Below are positions 40,717 through 42,302 of a DNA stretch of 42,302 bases, in pieces (position 1 is the stretch's first letter; every line of letters starts with the position of its first letter). The position numbers were made by a program, and so were the translations under genes. The notes below the pieces were generated by a model, which did no database searches, had not been told where the DNA came from, and saw nothing but the letters and a program-made list of their open reading frames with translations. This stretch comes from Rhodoferax sp. (GTDB lineage: Bacteria; Pseudomonadota; Gammaproteobacteria; Burkholderiales; Burkholderiaceae_C): NCBI RefSeq assembly GCF_011391645.1, contig NZ_JAABQC010000011.1, forward strand, positions 1 to 42,302. The letters are read 5' to 3'.

Positions 40717-42302
40717 TCAGTGACCAAAGTCACTGTTGGAAGGTGGCGGGCGGACCTTGAAGAAGGTCAGGGGCGCGCCCCCTGCTGACTGCGCGTTGGT
40801 CCGCGCCAAAGACAACTCCTCGCGTGACTGTCTGGCCACAGCCGGCTTGATCTTGCCCATGACGTGCATTTCGCAGGGTTTGCAGTCAAAGCGCAGCGTC
40901 AGTTTTTCTTTGCCGTTGATCAATTGCAGTGGCTCGGCTTTGACAAAACCCTGCACGCCGGTGACGCCCTTGGCCTGTTTGGGGCACAGGCTCAACGAAA
41001 AGCGCACGCAGTGCTTGGTGATCATCAGGCTCACCTCGCCGGGTTCTTCGATGGCCTCATAGGCAGCGGCAATCACCTTGACGCCGTGGCGCGCATAGAA
41101 CGTGCGCGCTGCCCGGTTGAAGACATTGGCCAGGTAACTCAGAGTGTCTTCGGGGTAGGGCGCTGGCGGCTGCACCGCCTGGCCGGGCAGCCAGCGTGCA
41201 AAGCCGGCAGTGCGTGCCGCTTCCAGCGCCTGCACGACTTCGCGGCGCAGCGGGTTCAGCACAGAGGCCGGCACAAACCAGGGCTGGGCAAACGCCACTT
41301 GCACATCACTGGCGGCAAAAATCGTGTTGCCGAGTCTGGACACGTGGTCCACCAGGGTCTCGAGTGCGCCGGCTTTGTCCTTGGCCGGCGCGAGTGCCAG
41401 GCTGGTGCTGGCACTGGCGCTGAAACCGTCTTCGTCGGTCAAGGTCAGCGTGATGCCCTGGGCGCTGTCAGCCAGGTGCGCCCAGACCCCAATGCGCCGC
41501 TCGCTGCTCTTTTTGTCAAGGCCGTGCAGCCAGTCGACATCGCGGTTGCGGTTGACCTCGACGCCTTTGCGCAGGTCTTTCAGGCCCGCCAAGGCGTCTT
41601 TGGGGAACACGCGCCAACTGCCTTTTTTGGCGCTCACAAGTTCGGCGCGGTTGATGGCCAGGCCGACCAGCTCTTTTTGCAGATCGTAGTAGCACAGGCC
41701 GTCGCCGTTGTGCAGCACGGTGGCGCGGTCATTGAGCTCAAGATCAACCCAGTTGGGGCCGACCTGCGTGACATAACCGATGGGCTGGCCCGGATTTTTA
41801 GGCGTGTCAAAAGCGCCAATGCTGTCCTGGCGGCCGTTGACAAAATAGTCGGTGAACTCGCGGTTGAAGTTTTGATTCGGGTCGGGCGTGAAGCTGAAAG
41901 TGGTGCGCCCGCTGCTGGCTCGGCTCAGGGGGTCACCCGAGTGCTGGCGTGCCTCGATGACCTCGTCAAGCAGCTTGCGGTAATGCGCCGTGATGTTTTT
42001 GACGTAGGCCATGTCCTTGTAGCGGCCCTCGATCTTGAAGCTGCGCACGCCGGACGCGACCAGCGCGGCGATGTTGTCGCTCTGGTTGTTGTCTTTCATG
42101 CTCAGCACATGTTTGTCGTGCGCGACAAAACGGCCCTTGTCGTCAACCACTTGGTAGGGCAGGCGGCAGGCCTGGCTGCACTCGCCGCGGTTGGCGCTGC
42201 GCCCGGTGTGCGCCGCGCTGATGTAGCACTGGCCGCTGTAGGCCACGCATAGCGCGCCGTGCACAAAAAACTCGAGCGTGCTGCGGGTAGGGTCGGTGGC
42301 GG
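40717..42302 (-). CDS. rlhA: peptidase U32 family / RlhA(YdcP)-like 23S rRNA hydroxylation protein, C-terminal part (gene continues past the right edge)
   Basis: FFVHGALCVAYSGQCYISAAHTGRSANRGECSQACRLPYQVVD...SFKIEGRYKDMAYVKNITAHYRKLLDEV; the frame stays open to the window edge. Confidence 0.8.
   Translation of the reverse strand, partial: ATDPTRSTLEFFVHGALCVAYSGQCYISAAHTGRSANRGECSQACRLPYQVVDDKGRFVAHDKHVLSMKDNNQSDNIAALVASGVRSFKIEGRYKDMAYVKNITAHYRKLLDEVIEARQHSGDPLSRASSGRTTFSFTPDPNQNFNREFTDYFVNGRQDSIGAFDTPKNPGQPIGYVTQVGPNWVDLELNDRATVLHNGDGLCYYDLQKELVGLAINRAELVSAKKGSWRVFPKDALAGLKDLRKGVEVNRNRDVDWLHGLDKKSSERRIGVWAHLADSAQGITLTLTDEDGFSASASTSLALAPAKDKAGALETLVDHVSRLGNTIFAASDVQVAFAQPWFVPASVLNPLRREVVQALEAARTAGFARWLPGQAVQPPAPYPEDTLSYLANVFNRAARTFYARHGVKVIAAAYEAIEEPGEVSLMITKHCVRFSLSLCPKQAKGVTGVQGFVKAEPLQLINGKEKLTLRFDCKPCEMHVMGKIKPAVARQSREELSLARTNAQSAGGAPLTFFKVRPPPSNSDFGH

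Overview
The window is about 42.3 kb of dense, high-GC bacterial chromosome. Gene content and protein style suggest a betaproteobacterium, probably Comamonadaceae/Burkholderiales; this is inference, as no search was run. I call about 31 protein genes. I saw no rRNA, tRNA, CRISPR array, IS element or phage. Housekeeping genes are yggX (5' fragment), dsbB, argA, hrpA, purL and a U32-family/rlhA-like gene that runs off the right edge. Between about 0.9 and 26.6 kb sits a striking set of genes: class I-type PPK2, P2-type cation ATPase, DUF2062, CPA2/Kef-like antiporter, tandem-USP protein, CBS-pair protein, acetyl-CoA-synthetase-like ligase, E1alpha/E1beta/E2 of a 2-oxoacid dehydrogenase without E3, a stand-alone acyl carrier protein, SagB-type nitroreductase, Hsp20, PAS/HisKA_3 histidine kinase, NarL/FixJ response regulator and a cysteine-cluster-less FNR/FixK-type regulator. 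The protein-family mix resembles the mycobacterial DosR dormancy regulon. FNR/FixK-like dyads lie at class-II-like positions upstream of ppk2 (perfect TTGAT-N4-ATCAA), the P-ATPase operon and hsp20 (both degenerate). Separately, two unrelated palindromic repeats appear to have been inserted in frame into hrpA and purL. The hrpA repeat has a second copy in the argA-parA intergenic region. All calls come from reading the sequence only; no homology search was run.
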